From positions 372,001 through 436,000 of the forward strand of contig OW203983.1 of assembly GCA_934047225.1 (NCBI GenBank): a stretch of 64,000 bases of DNA, given 5' to 3'. This DNA is from Ypsolopha sequella. Lineage: Eukaryota; Arthropoda; Insecta; Lepidoptera; Ypsolophidae. A model generated the notes under the pieces. The model was not told where the DNA came from. It saw only the letters and a program-made list of their open reading frames with translations, and made no database searches. How positions within the stretch are numbered: the first letter of the stretch is position 1; each line of letters opens with the position of its first letter. This document shows positions 35,583 to 46,408 of the stretch, piece by piece. The translations under genes were made by a program, and so were the position numbers.

Positions 35583-38498
35583 TTGAAATTTTTACTGATG
35601 GCTAATCAGGATTTACTGAGCATTTACTATCAGAACGTGAGGGGTTTACGAACTAAATCGCATTCTTTCTTACAAAACGTATTAGGATCCAAATATGACG
35701 TAATTTGTATAACAGAGACGTGGCTATCGAGTGAATTTAGTAATGCAGAATATTTTCATAGTGACTACGATGTATACCGACGTGACCGCGGGGGGTCGGG
35801 GGGTGCGGGGGGCGGTGTGCTGCTGGCGCTACGCCGCGGGCTCACGGCGCGTCGGCGCGACGAGTGGAGTGCGCCTGATCGCGAGGAGCTGTGGCTTACT
35901 GTGGAGCTGGGTGCGCCGCCGGGCCAAGCCCGCGCCCGTACCGAGGCCGACCCTCGCACCCCGTGCCTACATATCGGTTGCGCCTATTTTCCTCATTACC
36001 CTCGTAACAATAATCAATACTATTTATTGCAACAATTTTTTGATAATGTTTCTGAAATTATGTTTAGCCATCCTCATGATACATTTTTGATAGTCGGTGA
36101 CTTCAATATTACGTATGCGGACTGGGTCTTCAGGGATGGTTTGAGCAATCTATGTATTCAAACAAATAATAATAACTTAGCACACGCTTTAAGTGACTTC
36201 ATGAACTTGACAGATTTGAAACAATACAACTGGTGTACAAATACTAATGGGCGCATACTGGACCTAGTATTATGTAATGCAAGCTGTACTCTCGTAGCAT
36301 GCACTGAGCCTCTAACACCCGAAGACCTTCATCATAAATCTTTGGACTTATCTATCTCCTTGCCTAGCTGCCCACTCAAAACCGAGTTTAAAGGAAATAA
36401 ATTTCTTTATCATGCCGCAGACTTTGACAAAATAAATGAGGGCCTTTCTAATGTGGACTGGCGAGTTTTATCAGGTATGAATACGGAGCAAGCAGTTACC
36501 CATTTTTACACAATCCTATATAAATTGTTTAAAGAGTTCATTCCAGTGCGTAGGGGTTGTAATAATAGTCACTTTCCAACTTGGTATTCTAGACCCCTCA
36601 TAAAATTAATTCGTGAAAAGCGGAAAATACACACCAGATGGAAAACTTATAGGAATCCACTGGACTATCAAGATTTTAAGTTATTGAGAGCTAGAGAAAA
36701 GAAAATTATTAAAGAATGCTATCAGTCTTACATAAGTTTCGCAGAAGATAATATACATAAATCACCTAAGTACTTCTGGAGTTTCATTAAGTCAAAATTT
36801 ACTGTTAACGCTGTTCCTGAAACCATGGTCTACGATGACAAAACATCATCTGATCCCGAAACAATATGTAACTATTTTAATACCTACTTTCACTCCGTGT
36901 TTGTCACTAACAGCAATAATGATACAAGCGGGTCCTCAACCAATATTTCAGAAGAAAGTCCAATCGATATTTCTTTCATTAATATCAGTGAAGCTCTCGT
37001 ACTTAGACAATTAGAACTAGTGGATATTAATAAAGGTGCAGGTCATGATCAAGTTCACCCTATTATAATAAAAACGTGTGCTAAAGAACTGTCTACTCCA
37101 GTAACTCTTATTTACCGCAAATCCCTGGCTGAAGGCTGTTTCCCCGAAATCTGGAAGAAAGCTCTCTTCACGCCTATCTCCAAGGGTGGGGACAAACACG
37201 ATATCAAACAATATAGGGCTATTTCAAAGCTCTGTCTTTTAGGTAAAATACTTGAAAAGATAGTCACCGAACAGTTGACCAAGGTTGTTGCACGCTACAT
37301 GTCACCTTCACAACATGGCTTCTTTAGAGGCCGGAGTGTTGATACTAACCTTATTACTTACACTGATTTTATACTAAACGCCATGGATGCTGGCTGCCAA
37401 GTGGATGCCGTGTATACTGACTTCTCCAAAGCGTTTGATAAAATAAAACATAATACACTTTTTTCAAAACTAGAAAGTGTTGGTATACACGGTGATCTAT
37501 TAAGGTGGCTAAAATCATACATTAGTAATAGGAGTCAGGCTGTGTCACTAAAGGGTTTTACTTCTAAGTATCTTATTATTGAGTCCGGAGTGCCTCAGGG
37601 CTCTCACTTGGGTCCATTTTTGTTCTCTTTATATATTAATGATATTAGCATCTGTTTAGAAAACTCATGCCATCTGTTGTATGCAGATGACACAAAAGTA
37701 TTCAAAGTTATCCTATCCGAAAACGATTGCGACGAACTACAATCGGACCTAGATAGATTTGTCAATTATTTTCAGCTAAATGAACTTGTCCTTAATACTG
37801 ACAAATGCTACACAATTAGCTTTACTCGGAAACATAAGCCTATTAATTTTGAATACAAGTTTGAAAGAAATGTTATCAAACGTGTTGACCAGGTGAGGGA
37901 TCTGGGCATAACTCTCGACTCCAAACTACATTTCAATATACATATTGACAATATTATTGCCAGAGCCTATAAAAACTTAGGTCTAATACTTAGACTTTCA
38001 AAGCCCTTCAAACGTGCTGCAACTTTTAAAACATTGTTTTTTGCATACGTTCGTAGTATTTTGGAATTTGGTTGCGTCATATGGAACCCTCAATACGCAG
38101 TCCACATTGATAGACTTGAAAGAATACAAAATAAATTTCTTAAATCACTTGAGTATCGAACAAGAAACTTTTTTCAAGGTTATGAGAGGGCGTCTAAACG
38201 CCATAGTATTCCATCCTTGCAAAGTAGACGCAAGTACCTAGATTCTTTATTTCTCTTCAAAATTATTAACAATAAAATTGATTCCGATGCATTACTAGAA
38301 AAAGTAACATTTAAAATTCCTCGTGCCTCTTCACGTTCAAAAGATACTTTTTATTTACACTTCTGCTCAACAAATTATGCAAAAAATACTTTTTTCCGAC
38401 GTGCTTCTAACACGTATAACACGTGTCTAAGCGATATAGATATCTTTGCATTATCCTTATCTGGTTATAAACATAAAGTTGGAGAAGCTTTATTCTGA
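35583..38498 (+). CDS. LINE ORF2: endonuclease-reverse transcriptase (971 aa)
   Basis: The N-terminal APE-type endonuclease (about residues 10-260) has YQNVRGLRTK, VICITETW (catalytic Glu) and LIVGDFNI near residue 172. The RT (about residues 470-770) has AGHDQVHPIIIK, QYRAISKL, DAVYTDFSKAFDKIKHNTL (motif A, near 612), SGVPQGSHLGPFLFSLYIND and LLYADDTKVF (motif C, near 700). A thumb and C-terminal region follow, with RDLGITLDSKLHF and ILEFGCVIWNPQY. No stops or frameshifts, so this copy could be active or very young. A strikingly GC-rich patch (35780-35965, RGGSGGAGGG..RRGL) sits inside the endonuclease. The start at 35583 is the first Met; MANQD at 35598 is an alternative. Confidence 0.92.
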   Translation: MKFLLMANQDLLSIYYQNVRGLRTKSHSFLQNVLGSKYDVICITETWLSSEFSNAEYFHSDYDVYRRDRGGSGGAGGGVLLALRRGLTARRRDEWSAPDREELWLTVELGAPPGQARARTEADPRTPCLHIGCAYFPHYPRNNNQYYLLQQFFDNVSEIMFSHPHDTFLIVGDFNITYADWVFRDGLSNLCIQTNNNNLAHALSDFMNLTDLKQYNWCTNTNGRILDLVLCNASCTLVACTEPLTPEDLHHKSLDLSISLPSCPLKTEFKGNKFLYHAADFDKINEGLSNVDWRVLSGMNTEQAVTHFYTILYKLFKEFIPVRRGCNNSHFPTWYSRPLIKLIREKRKIHTRWKTYRNPLDYQDFKLLRAREKKIIKECYQSYISFAEDNIHKSPKYFWSFIKSKFTVNAVPETMVYDDKTSSDPETICNYFNTYFHSVFVTNSNNDTSGSSTNISEESPIDISFINISEALVLRQLELVDINKGAGHDQVHPIIIKTCAKELSTPVTLIYRKSLAEGCFPEIWKKALFTPISKGGDKHDIKQYRAISKLCLLGKILEKIVTEQLTKVVARYMSPSQHGFFRGRSVDTNLITYTDFILNAMDAGCQVDAVYTDFSKAFDKIKHNTLFSKLESVGIHGDLLRWLKSYISNRSQAVSLKGFTSKYLIIESGVPQGSHLGPFLFSLYINDISICLENSCHLLYADDTKVFKVILSENDCDELQSDLDRFVNYFQLNELVLNTDKCYTISFTRKHKPINFEYKFERNVIKRVDQVRDLGITLDSKLHFNIHIDNIIARAYKNLGLILRLSKPFKRAATFKTLFFAYVRSILEFGCVIWNPQYAVHIDRLERIQNKFLKSLEYRTRNFFQGYERASKRHSIPSLQSRRKYLDSLFLFKIINNKIDSDALLEKVTFKIPRASSRSKDTFYLHFCSTNYAKNTFFRRASNTYNTCLSDIDIFALSLSGYKHKVGEALF

Positions 38499-38802
38499 AT
38501 GTGTTCTTTGCATTTTTCATTTTTTATTTTAATTTTTGTGTATATATTATTGTTCAACTACTATTATTATATAAGTAATTAATTAATGTATACTTAATAT
38601 TGCTTGTTCTTTAATGTTTAGCATATTTTTAGTTTATTCCGTCTTGTTTAATTGTGTTCGAAAATTTTCAATAAGTGTTTCATTTTTATGGGACTTTAGG
38701 TCTGTTTGTTATTGTCTATTTATTTCTTATTATATGTAAATGACTGTTTGTTTCCTAAATAAAAAAAAATAAAAAAAAAAATAAAAAAAAATAAAAAAAA
38801 AA

Positions 38803-39211
38803 ACATCCTGCTGTCCAACACGGGACCGCGTTGAGCCGTAGTATGATTTGTAAAACATCCTGCTGTCCAACACGGGACCGCGTTGAGCCGTAGTATGATT
38901 TGTAAAACATCCTGCTGTCCAACACGGGACCGCGTTGAGCCGTAGTATGATTTGTAAAACATCCTGCTGTCCAACACGGGACCGCGTTGAGCCGTAGTAT
39001 GATTTGTAAAACATCCTGCTGTCCAACACGGGACCGCGTTGAGCCGTAGTATGATTTGTAAAACATCCTGCTGTCCAACACGGGACCGCGTTGAGCCGTA
39101 GTATGATTTGTAAAACATCCTGCTGTCCAACACGGGACCGCGTTGAGCCGTAGTATGATTTGTAAAACATCCTGCTGTCCAACACGGGACCGCGTTGAGC
39201 CGTAGTATGAT
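38803..39211 (+). repeat. Minisatellite, 52-bp unit x8, directly after a LINE A-tail
   Basis: Eight essentially identical units: acatcctgctgtccaacacg, then ggaccgcgttgagccgtagt and atgatttgtaaa, with period 52 (cgggaccg at 38821, 38873 and so on to 39185). The array starts at the end of the LINE A-tail and runs into LINE endonuclease sequence at about 39214. The ORFs on the minus strand are by-products. Confidence 0.93.
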
Positions 39212-39428
39212 TTCATAAGACGCTACTTAGACACGTATACCCTTTGCAACTACCAATCAACTGAGCCACAACTATGGAGTAGTTTCTTATATTCAAAAAC
39301 CTATATCAGCAAACACAAAGGAAATAATATTAACACACGCTTCATGTATACAAATTGAAATCGACAATAATATAATTATAGGTATTTACCGCTCACCCTT
39401 AAATACCAACGCAGATTTATTTATTAAT

Positions 39429-39437
39429 TCTCTTAGC
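39429..39437. repeat. Target-site duplication, left copy
   Basis: tctcttagc; the identical right copy lies at 42096-42104. The pair brackets the inserted LINE, and removing one copy with the insert restores the host LINE reading frame. Confidence 0.92.
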
Positions 39438-42095
39438 CAATAAAGAAGAATTAAAACTATTGATTGGCACCCACAAACTAGATGTTATTCTTTTGTCAGA
39501 AACACACCTCACTGATTCTAGTGGCTTTAGACTCCCTGGCTTTACGACTCATGTGTCAAACCACCCAGATGGAACAGCACATGGAGGAGCTGCTATCCTA
39601 ATCAAAAGTACCCTAAAACATTACTTGTTGGTACAATATAAAAGTGATCACCTTCAAGGAGTTGCTATTGTTATTGAAGACTGGTGCGGCCCATTGACTA
39701 TTGGATCGGTTTACTGTCCGCCTAAACACAAAATTACGCATGACATGTTTACTTAACTTTTTTAATCCACTTGGCCATAGATTTTTGGTTGGGGGTGACT
39801 TTAACTCGAAACACTGCAACTGGGGTTCCCGTCTCACAAACACTCGAGGCAGACACCTGAAGATTTGCATAGATTCACATAACTAGACTAGACTTCTAAC
39901 TAGATTCTCACTACAAGGAAACCAACGTATTGGCCAACAGACCGCAACAAGTTGCCGGACTTATTGGACTTCTACATAACCAAAGGGATAAGTGACTTAT
40001 ATGCAAGTGTACAAGGGTGCTTCGACGGATCAAGTGATCACACTCCTGTACTGGCGACTATCGGCACAAACGTTATACAACATTGTAATCAGCAGAGCCT
40101 GACAAACAGAAACACCGATTGGGATGCATTTTGTAAATACCTTGAAGACAAAATAGACCTGAAAACTAAGTTGAAAGATGCACGGGATATAGAGACAGCA
40201 GTTGTGAAGTTTATAAATCTGATACAGGAGGCGGCATGGAAGAGCTCACCAGTATTTGAAAAGAAAACTCATGTCGGGCACAACTTCACAGCAGAAGTAA
40301 AGGGCAGGGTACTAGAAAAAAGAAGACTCCGTCGAGTATGGCACACTAGTAGGTTACCGTGTGATAAAACTGCTTTTAATAAAGCTGCTGCAGAATTGAA
40401 GATACTCCTAAAAACTATTGATGATGAGACTCTTCAACAAAGACTGAAAGCCCTAAATCCTCACTCAAAAAAACATCATTCATTGTGGTAAGCTACCAAA
40501 AACTTTGATCAGCCACAACTAGCTGTGCCTCCTATCAGAAAACCGGATGGGACCTGGGCTAAAACAAATGAAGAGAAAGTTGAAACATATGCTCAATTTC
40601 TCAAGGAAGTCTTCACTCCAAATAAAATTATCGAGCAGGATGACTGGCAAAAAGAAGTTAATAACTACCTAGCGAGTGACTTGCAATTATCCCTCCCAAT
40701 AAAGCATGTGTCACCAAAGGAACTGTAGAGGGAAATTCTTGCTTAAGAAATTAGAAAAGCTCCAGGTTTCGATCTAAATAATAATGGTACCTAAGTCTGG
40801 CAAACCACCCAGTGAAGTAAGCTCTTATAGACCAATAAGCCTACTCCCAGTACTGTCAAAACTGCTGGAAAAAATACTGGATAGAAGATTGCAGCTTATA
40901 ATTAATGAAAGAAACCTCCTACCAGATCATCAGTTTGGATTTAGAGCAAAACACTCGACCATTGAGCAAATTCATAGAGTGTGCCACAAGATAAGGCAAT
41001 CCCTTGAAAAGAAGGAATACTGCTCTTCTGTGTTTCTCGACGTACAACAAGCCTTCGACAAAGTATGGCACGAAGGACTTCTCTACAAGATAAAACAAAC
41101 ATTACCTCACACTTACTATGTACTACTCAGGTCCTATCTTGAAAACCGCAACTTTAGAGTGAAGCTTGATGACAGTTATTCCAATTTATATGACATCAAG
41201 GCTGGTGTACCACAGGGATCAATTCTCGGGCCAAAACTGTACAGTCTGTATACTGCAGATGCACCTGAGTCTGATGATGTACTCACGGCAACATATGCAG
41301 ATCACACAGCAGCACTGAGCAGCAGCACCAATCCAGAGCAAGCATCAGCCCAGCTACAGACTCACCTTAATAAAATTAACAGTTGGTTTAGACAATGGAG
41401 GATAAAAGCAAGTGCTACAAAATCAATGCACATAACATTTACTCTTCGCAGAGGCAACTGCCTAGATGTAAAACTGGGTGACGAGACTCTCCCACACACA
41501 AACACTGTTAAATATCTAGGAATGCATCTTGATAGAGCACAGAATTGGAGACACCATATCCAACAGAAAAGAAATGAGCTGAACCACAGGATACGAAACT
41601 TAGAATGGCTCCTCAGCCCAAGGACGAGACTTTCCCTCGAAAACAAACTCCTCATTTATAAAGCAGTTCTAAAGCCTGTGTGGAACTATGGGATCGAGTT
41701 GTGGGGCACTGCAAGTAAATCAAATATTGAGATCATGCAAAGATGCCAAAATGCCATCCTCAAGAAAATTGTAAACGCTCCCTGGTTCACAAAGTCCATG
41801 GAAATTCATGAATACCTTGAAGTACCAACAGTGATTGAAGAAATACAGGAACGCAATGTGAAATACAAAGCCCGCCTTTTGTCTCACGTAAACAACCTAG
41901 CAACAGATTTGCTTACTAGTAATGCTGATGTGGGACGCCTGAAGAGGCACACAATCCTGGGATTGCATAACAGGAAGTAGACCGATAAAGGTTGTTTGAT
42001 AGCTGTATCAACCAACCCACAAGCTCTTCACCCACAAAATACCTGCTTATGGTCAAAAGACCGATCGCAAGTAGACCAAAAATAGAAAAAAAAAA
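39438..42095 (+). mobile_element. Inserted 5'-truncated jockey-like LINE
   Basis: A 2658-bp insertion flanked by the 9-bp duplication tctcttagc. It begins inside the endonuclease domain (5' truncation) and ends with aaaaatagaaaaaaaaaa, the pattern expected from target-primed reverse transcription. It lies in the same orientation as its host LINE. Confidence 0.92.
39460..41980 (+). pseudogene. Endonuclease-RT of the inserted LINE, broken
   Basis: Endonuclease blocks: THKLDVILLSETHLTDSSGF, HGGAAILIKS, IGSVYCPP, then after a frameshift FLVGGDFNSKHCNWGSR; SSDHTPVLATI follows. The linker runs to 40728. The start of the RT is shortened (KAPGFDLN runs directly into MVPKSGKPPSEV at about 40784, missing roughly 40 family residues). 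The RT frame 40784-41980 (398 aa) has SSYRPISLLPVLSKLLEKIL, CSSVFLDVQQAFDKVWHEGL, AGVPQGSILGPKLYSLYTAD and TATYADHTAALSS. Motif C is YADH rather than YADD near 41293, so a catalytic Asp is replaced. C-terminal blocks (VKYLGMHLD, LKPVWNYGIELWG) are intact. Confidence 0.9.
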
Positions 42096-42104
42096 TCTCT
42101 TAGC
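42096..42104. repeat. Target-site duplication, right copy
   Basis: tctcttagc, directly after the inserted LINE's A-rich tail; identical to 39429-39437. Confidence 0.92.
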
Positions 42105-42506
42105 AAACATTTAATCACAATAAAAAGTTGTAAAAATATCATTATAACTAGTGATATCAACATAAATATTATGCCTAAAATTTTAGAAAGGTCGTATGAG
42201 CGTAGTAACAGAATCAATTATTTAAATATGTTATCTTTATATGGATTGCTACCAGAACATTTAATTCCGACTAGGGAAGGTAACTGTCTAGATCACTTAT
42301 CTTAAAACTAGACAGTTTCAAAGTTATTGCACATAGCAGTTCTAAATACTACCATAACAGATCACTCTTTCATACTGCTACAGTTAAAAACATTATAGGT
42401 ACGTAAACAATCAAAATTAAAAACAAAAATACTGTGGACTTTACCAAGGCCTTAATTAGTCTTAGTGAAAAAAACTCAACTAATTTGCTTTCTAGTGATG
42501 ATCCGA

Positions 42507-44887
42507 ATAATATACTCAGTGAATTCATCGAAACGGTCACAGAGTCATTAGAAGACAATACTAGGGTAGTGACAATAATATACAATAATATACTCAGTGA
42601 ATTCATCGACACGGTCACAGAGTCATTAGAAGACAATACTAGGGTAGTGACAATAATATACAATAATATACTCAGTGAATTCATCGACACGGTCACAGAG
42701 TCATTAGAAGACAATACTAGGGTAGTGACAATAATATACAATAATATACTCAGTGAATTCATCGACACGGTCACAGAGTCATTAGAAGACAATACTAGGG
42801 TAGTGACAATAATATACAATAATATACTCAGTGAATTCATCCACACGGTCACAGAGTCATTAGAAGACAATACTAGGGTAGTGACAATAATATACAATAA
42901 TATACAATAATATACTCAGTGAATTCATCCACACGGTCACAGAGTCATTAGAAGACAATACTAGGGTAGTGACAATAATATACAATAATATACTCAGTGA
43001 ATTCATCCACACGGTCACAGAGTCATTAGAAGACAATACTAGGGTAGTGACAATAATATACAATAATATACTCAGTGAATTCATCGACACGGTCACAGAG
43101 TCATTAGAAGACAATACTAGGGTAGTGACAATAATATACAATAATATACTCAGTGAATTCATCGACACGGTCACAGAGTCATTAGAAGACAATACTAGGG
43201 TAGTGACAATAATATACAATAATATACTCAGTGAATTCATCGACACGGTCACAGAGTCATTAGAAGACAATACTAGGGTAGTGACAATAATATACAATAA
43301 TATACTCAGTGAATTCATCGACACGGTCACAGAGTCATTAGAAGACAATACTAGGGTAGTGACAATAATATACAATAATATACTCAGTGAATTCATCCAC
43401 ACGGTCACAGAGTCATTAGAAGACAATACTAGGGTAGTGACAATAATATACAATAATATACAATAATATACTCAGTGAATTCATCCACACGGTCACAGAG
43501 TCATTAGAAGACAATACTAGGGTAGTGACAATAATATACAATAATATACAATAATATACTCAGTGAATTCATCCACACGGTCACAGAGTCATTAGAAGAC
43601 AATACTAGGGTAGTGACAATAATATACAATAATATACTCAGTGAATTCATCCACACGGTCACAGAGTCATTAGAAGACAATACTAGGGTAGTGACAATAA
43701 TATACAATAATATACTCAGTGAATTCATCCACACGGTCACAGAGTCATTAGAAGACAATACTAGGGTAGTGACAATAATATACAATAATATACTCAGTGA
43801 ATTCATCCACACGGTCACAGAGTCATTAGAAGACAATACTAGGGTAGTGACAATAATATACAATAATATACTCAGTGAATTCATCCACACGGTCACAGAG
43901 TCATTAGAAGACAATACTAGGGTAGTGACAATAATATACAATAATATACTCAGTGAATTCATCCACACGGTCACAGAGTCATTAGAAGACAATACTAGGG
44001 TAGTGACAATAATATACAATAATATACTCAGTGAATTCATCCACACGGTCACAGAGTCATTAGAAGACAATACTAGGGTAGTGACAATAATATACAATAA
44101 TATACTCAGTGAATTCATCGACACGGTCACAGAGTCATTAGAAGACAATACTAGGGTAGTGACAATAATATACAATAATATACTCAGTGAATTCATCGAC
44201 ACGGTCACAGAGTCATTAGAAGACAATACTAGGGTAGTGACAATAATATACAATAATATACTCAGTGAATTCATCGACACGGTCACAGAGTCATTAGAAG
44301 ACAATACTAGGGTAGTGACAATAATATACAATAATATACTCAGTGAATTCATCGACACGGTCACAGAGTCATTAGAAGACAATACTAGGGTAGTGACAAT
44401 AATATACAATAATATACTCAGTGAATTCATCCACACGGTCACAGAGTCATTAGAAGACAATACTAGGGTAGTGACAATAATATACAATAATATACAATAA
44501 TATACTCAGTGAATTCATCCACACGGTCACAGAGTCATTAGAAGACAATACTAGGGTAGTGACAATAATATACAATAATATACAATAATATACTCAGTGA
44601 ATTCATCCACACGGTCACAGAGTCATTAGAAGACAATACTAGGGTAGTGACAATAATATACAATAATATACTCAGTGAATTCATCCACACGGTCACAGAG
44701 TCATTAGAAGACAATACTAGGGTAGTGACAATAATATACAATAATATACTCAGTGAATTCATCCACACGGTCACAGAGTCATTAGAAGACAATACTAGGG
44801 TAGTGACAATAATATACAATAATATACTCAGTGAATTCATCCACACGGTCACAGAGTCATTAGAAGACAATACTAGGGTAGTGACAA
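42507..44887 (+). repeat. Tandem array of a LINE coding segment, 78-bp unit, about 30 copies
   Basis: Each unit encodes NNILSEFI(D/H)TVTESLEDN then TRVVTIIY (26 residues, 78 bp), in the frame of the dead LINE that surrounds the array. The first unit differs (FIETV) and joins LINE sequence on the left (LLSSDDPNNI); the last ends VVTIP and joins LINE sequence on the right. At five places (near 42898, 43456, 43544, 44490 and 44578) an extra 10 bp, caataatata, makes an 88-bp unit and breaks the frame. Runs of gac and cac variants alternate, so blocks were duplicated together. The ORFs on both strands (158-327 codons) are array by-products. Confidence 0.93.
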
Positions 44888-45925
44888 TCCCAAAAAGTAA
44901 ACGCATTTTAAAGCCTTGGATAACTGTTGGAATTCTACGGTGCATTTCAAACAGAAATAAAATGCAGAAAAACTTAAGACCAGATCCACAATATACAATA
45001 AAAGAAATCACCTACAAACGATACCGGAATTGTTGCAACGCCCTAATCAAAAGACTAAACAATATGAGAGAGAACAACTAGCTAAATCAATGAAAAACTC
45101 AATATCTATTTGGAAAAATATTAAAACTATAACAAATCTAACACCAAGCAAGACCCATAATACCAAACTCCTTAATGCTATGCACTCTGCTGATGAATCT
45201 GTTAATTCTCTCAATGAATTTTTCGCAAATATAGGAAAGACTCTTGCAGAGAAGTTGACAGGGGTGACAGAATCACCATCAGAATTTAGCCACTTCGATA
45301 TGGGCATGTCGCAAAACTCATCTTTTGCTCTTTTCGACACCTGTCTCGATGAGGTTCATTCAAAGCTCAATCAAATTCAAATGCAAAATCTTAAATCTGA
45401 TAGCGCTTCAGAGTGGAATAATATCCCAACAAGCTTTCTCAAGTACGCCAGTGATGAGGTCGTCCCTGTCATATGTCACTTAGCGAATCGGTCTTTTGCC
45501 AACCCTCTAACTTTCCCTTGAAGCAAGCTATTATTACACCAGTTTTCAAGAGGTGACAACGTGAGGAGAAACGACGTCAATAATTACAGACCTATATAGG
45601 TATTATCAGTTCTATCAATAATTTTAGAAAAAAATAATTAACAGCATACTACTTAAATATCTAGATAAATATAACATAATTTCAGAATTCTAATGTAGGT
45701 TTAGACATGGTCGATCGACGGAAGATGCTGTAGCAGCCCTTAAGCTCACTGCTTGTTGATAAACTTGATAACAAAAAGAAATGCTTGTCAGTGTTCATTG
45801 ATCTTAAAAAGGCTTTTGACTCAGTTTCTGTCCCCATTCTTGTGCGTAAGCTTTCATTAGAGAAAAACCTCTCGAGTTTCTTAAGGACTATGTTAAGGAT
45901 AGAAAGCAAGCTCCTCAATATGCAG

Positions 45926-46251
45926 TAATTGTCGACAGGCTGTCGGAGATAGGCGTGCTCGATGGCATCATCAAGATCCCGCACCGAGGTGATCGCAGGC
46001 ACGAGGACTTGCAGCCACTGATGCAAGACTCCGACTAGACCTCGTCCGTCGGTCAAGCCAACCTGGACTTTATCACCGACGTGTAAGGCGCAACAGGGTT
46101 ATTGACCGACTTTGAAGGCGTTGCTTTTATCGTGTTTCTATCGGACCATTTCTTGTTAATGCCGGGGCTGGTTAAACCAAACAGCCCTGATTAAGTGAAT
46201 GTGGTGTAAGATCTAGACTTGTGTCACTTAGTTTAAAATATATATTTTAGC
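45926..46251. other. Unassigned sequence after the LINE remnant
   Basis: Contains more GC-rich stretches (cggtcaagccaacctggact near 46050 and gccggggctggtt near 46160) but no frame with recognisable motifs. It could be a fragment of another retroelement. Confidence 0.35.
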
Positions 46252-46408
46252 TGATTCTGAAGGCTTTAATGTTAGTTTTAGTGCTGTCAAATATAAAATT
46301 ATTCCAAAGTAATTTAGATTCCGTTCCTAGCATTTAAGGACTATTTTGCAATAAACTTAATTTAGTTTTGACTGCACTAAAACTAAAATTAAAGCCTTCA
46401 GAATCGGC
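46252..46408. repeat. Inverted repeat, ~40-bp arms
   Basis: ctgattctgaaggctttaat at 46251 and gttagttttagtgctgtcaaa are matched in reverse complement by ttttgactgcactaaaacta and aattaaagccttcagaatcg at 46366-46408. Likely a small non-autonomous element. Confidence 0.75.

Larger units (their letters stand above)
34388..38800 (+). mobile_element. Apparently coding-intact LINE (non-LTR retrotransposon), two ORFs
   Basis: ORF1 (34388-35338) and ORF2 (35583-38498) are followed by a 300-base AT-rich 3' UTR and an A-rich tail (38756-38802) made of runs of a separated by single t. The 5' boundary and target-site duplication were not found; the listed start is the ORF1 start codon. The clade is jockey/CR1-like on motif grounds. 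A degenerate relative lies at 4345-5072. Confidence 0.85.
39214..45925 (+). pseudogene. Dead LINE, split by another LINE and by a tandem array
   Basis: Endonuclease sequence begins with GVVSYIQKPISANTKEIILT, then HASCIQIEIDNN and IGIYRSPLNTNADLFINSLS, broken at 39437. It resumes in the same frame at 42105 as KHLITIKSCKNIIITSDINI, continuing to LLPEHLIPTREGNCLDH. Next come the pre-RT region (NKNTVDFTKALISLSEKN), the 78-bp array (42507-44887), KSKRILKPWITVGILRC, SIWKNIKTITNLTPSKTHNT, SASEWNNIPTSFLKYAS, and RT pieces (VNNYRPI; SVFIDLKKAFDSVSVPILVR) with frameshifts up to about 45925, where it is truncated. It lacks motif C. Confidence 0.85.

Noticed and set aside
42370..45011. Minus-strand ORFs of hydrophobic repeats (IIVTTLVLSSNDSVTV) resembling a multi-pass membrane protein
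   Set aside because: Antisense to the 78-bp array whose plus strand continues the LINE frame on both sides; the hydrophobic pattern is an accident of the antisense frame.
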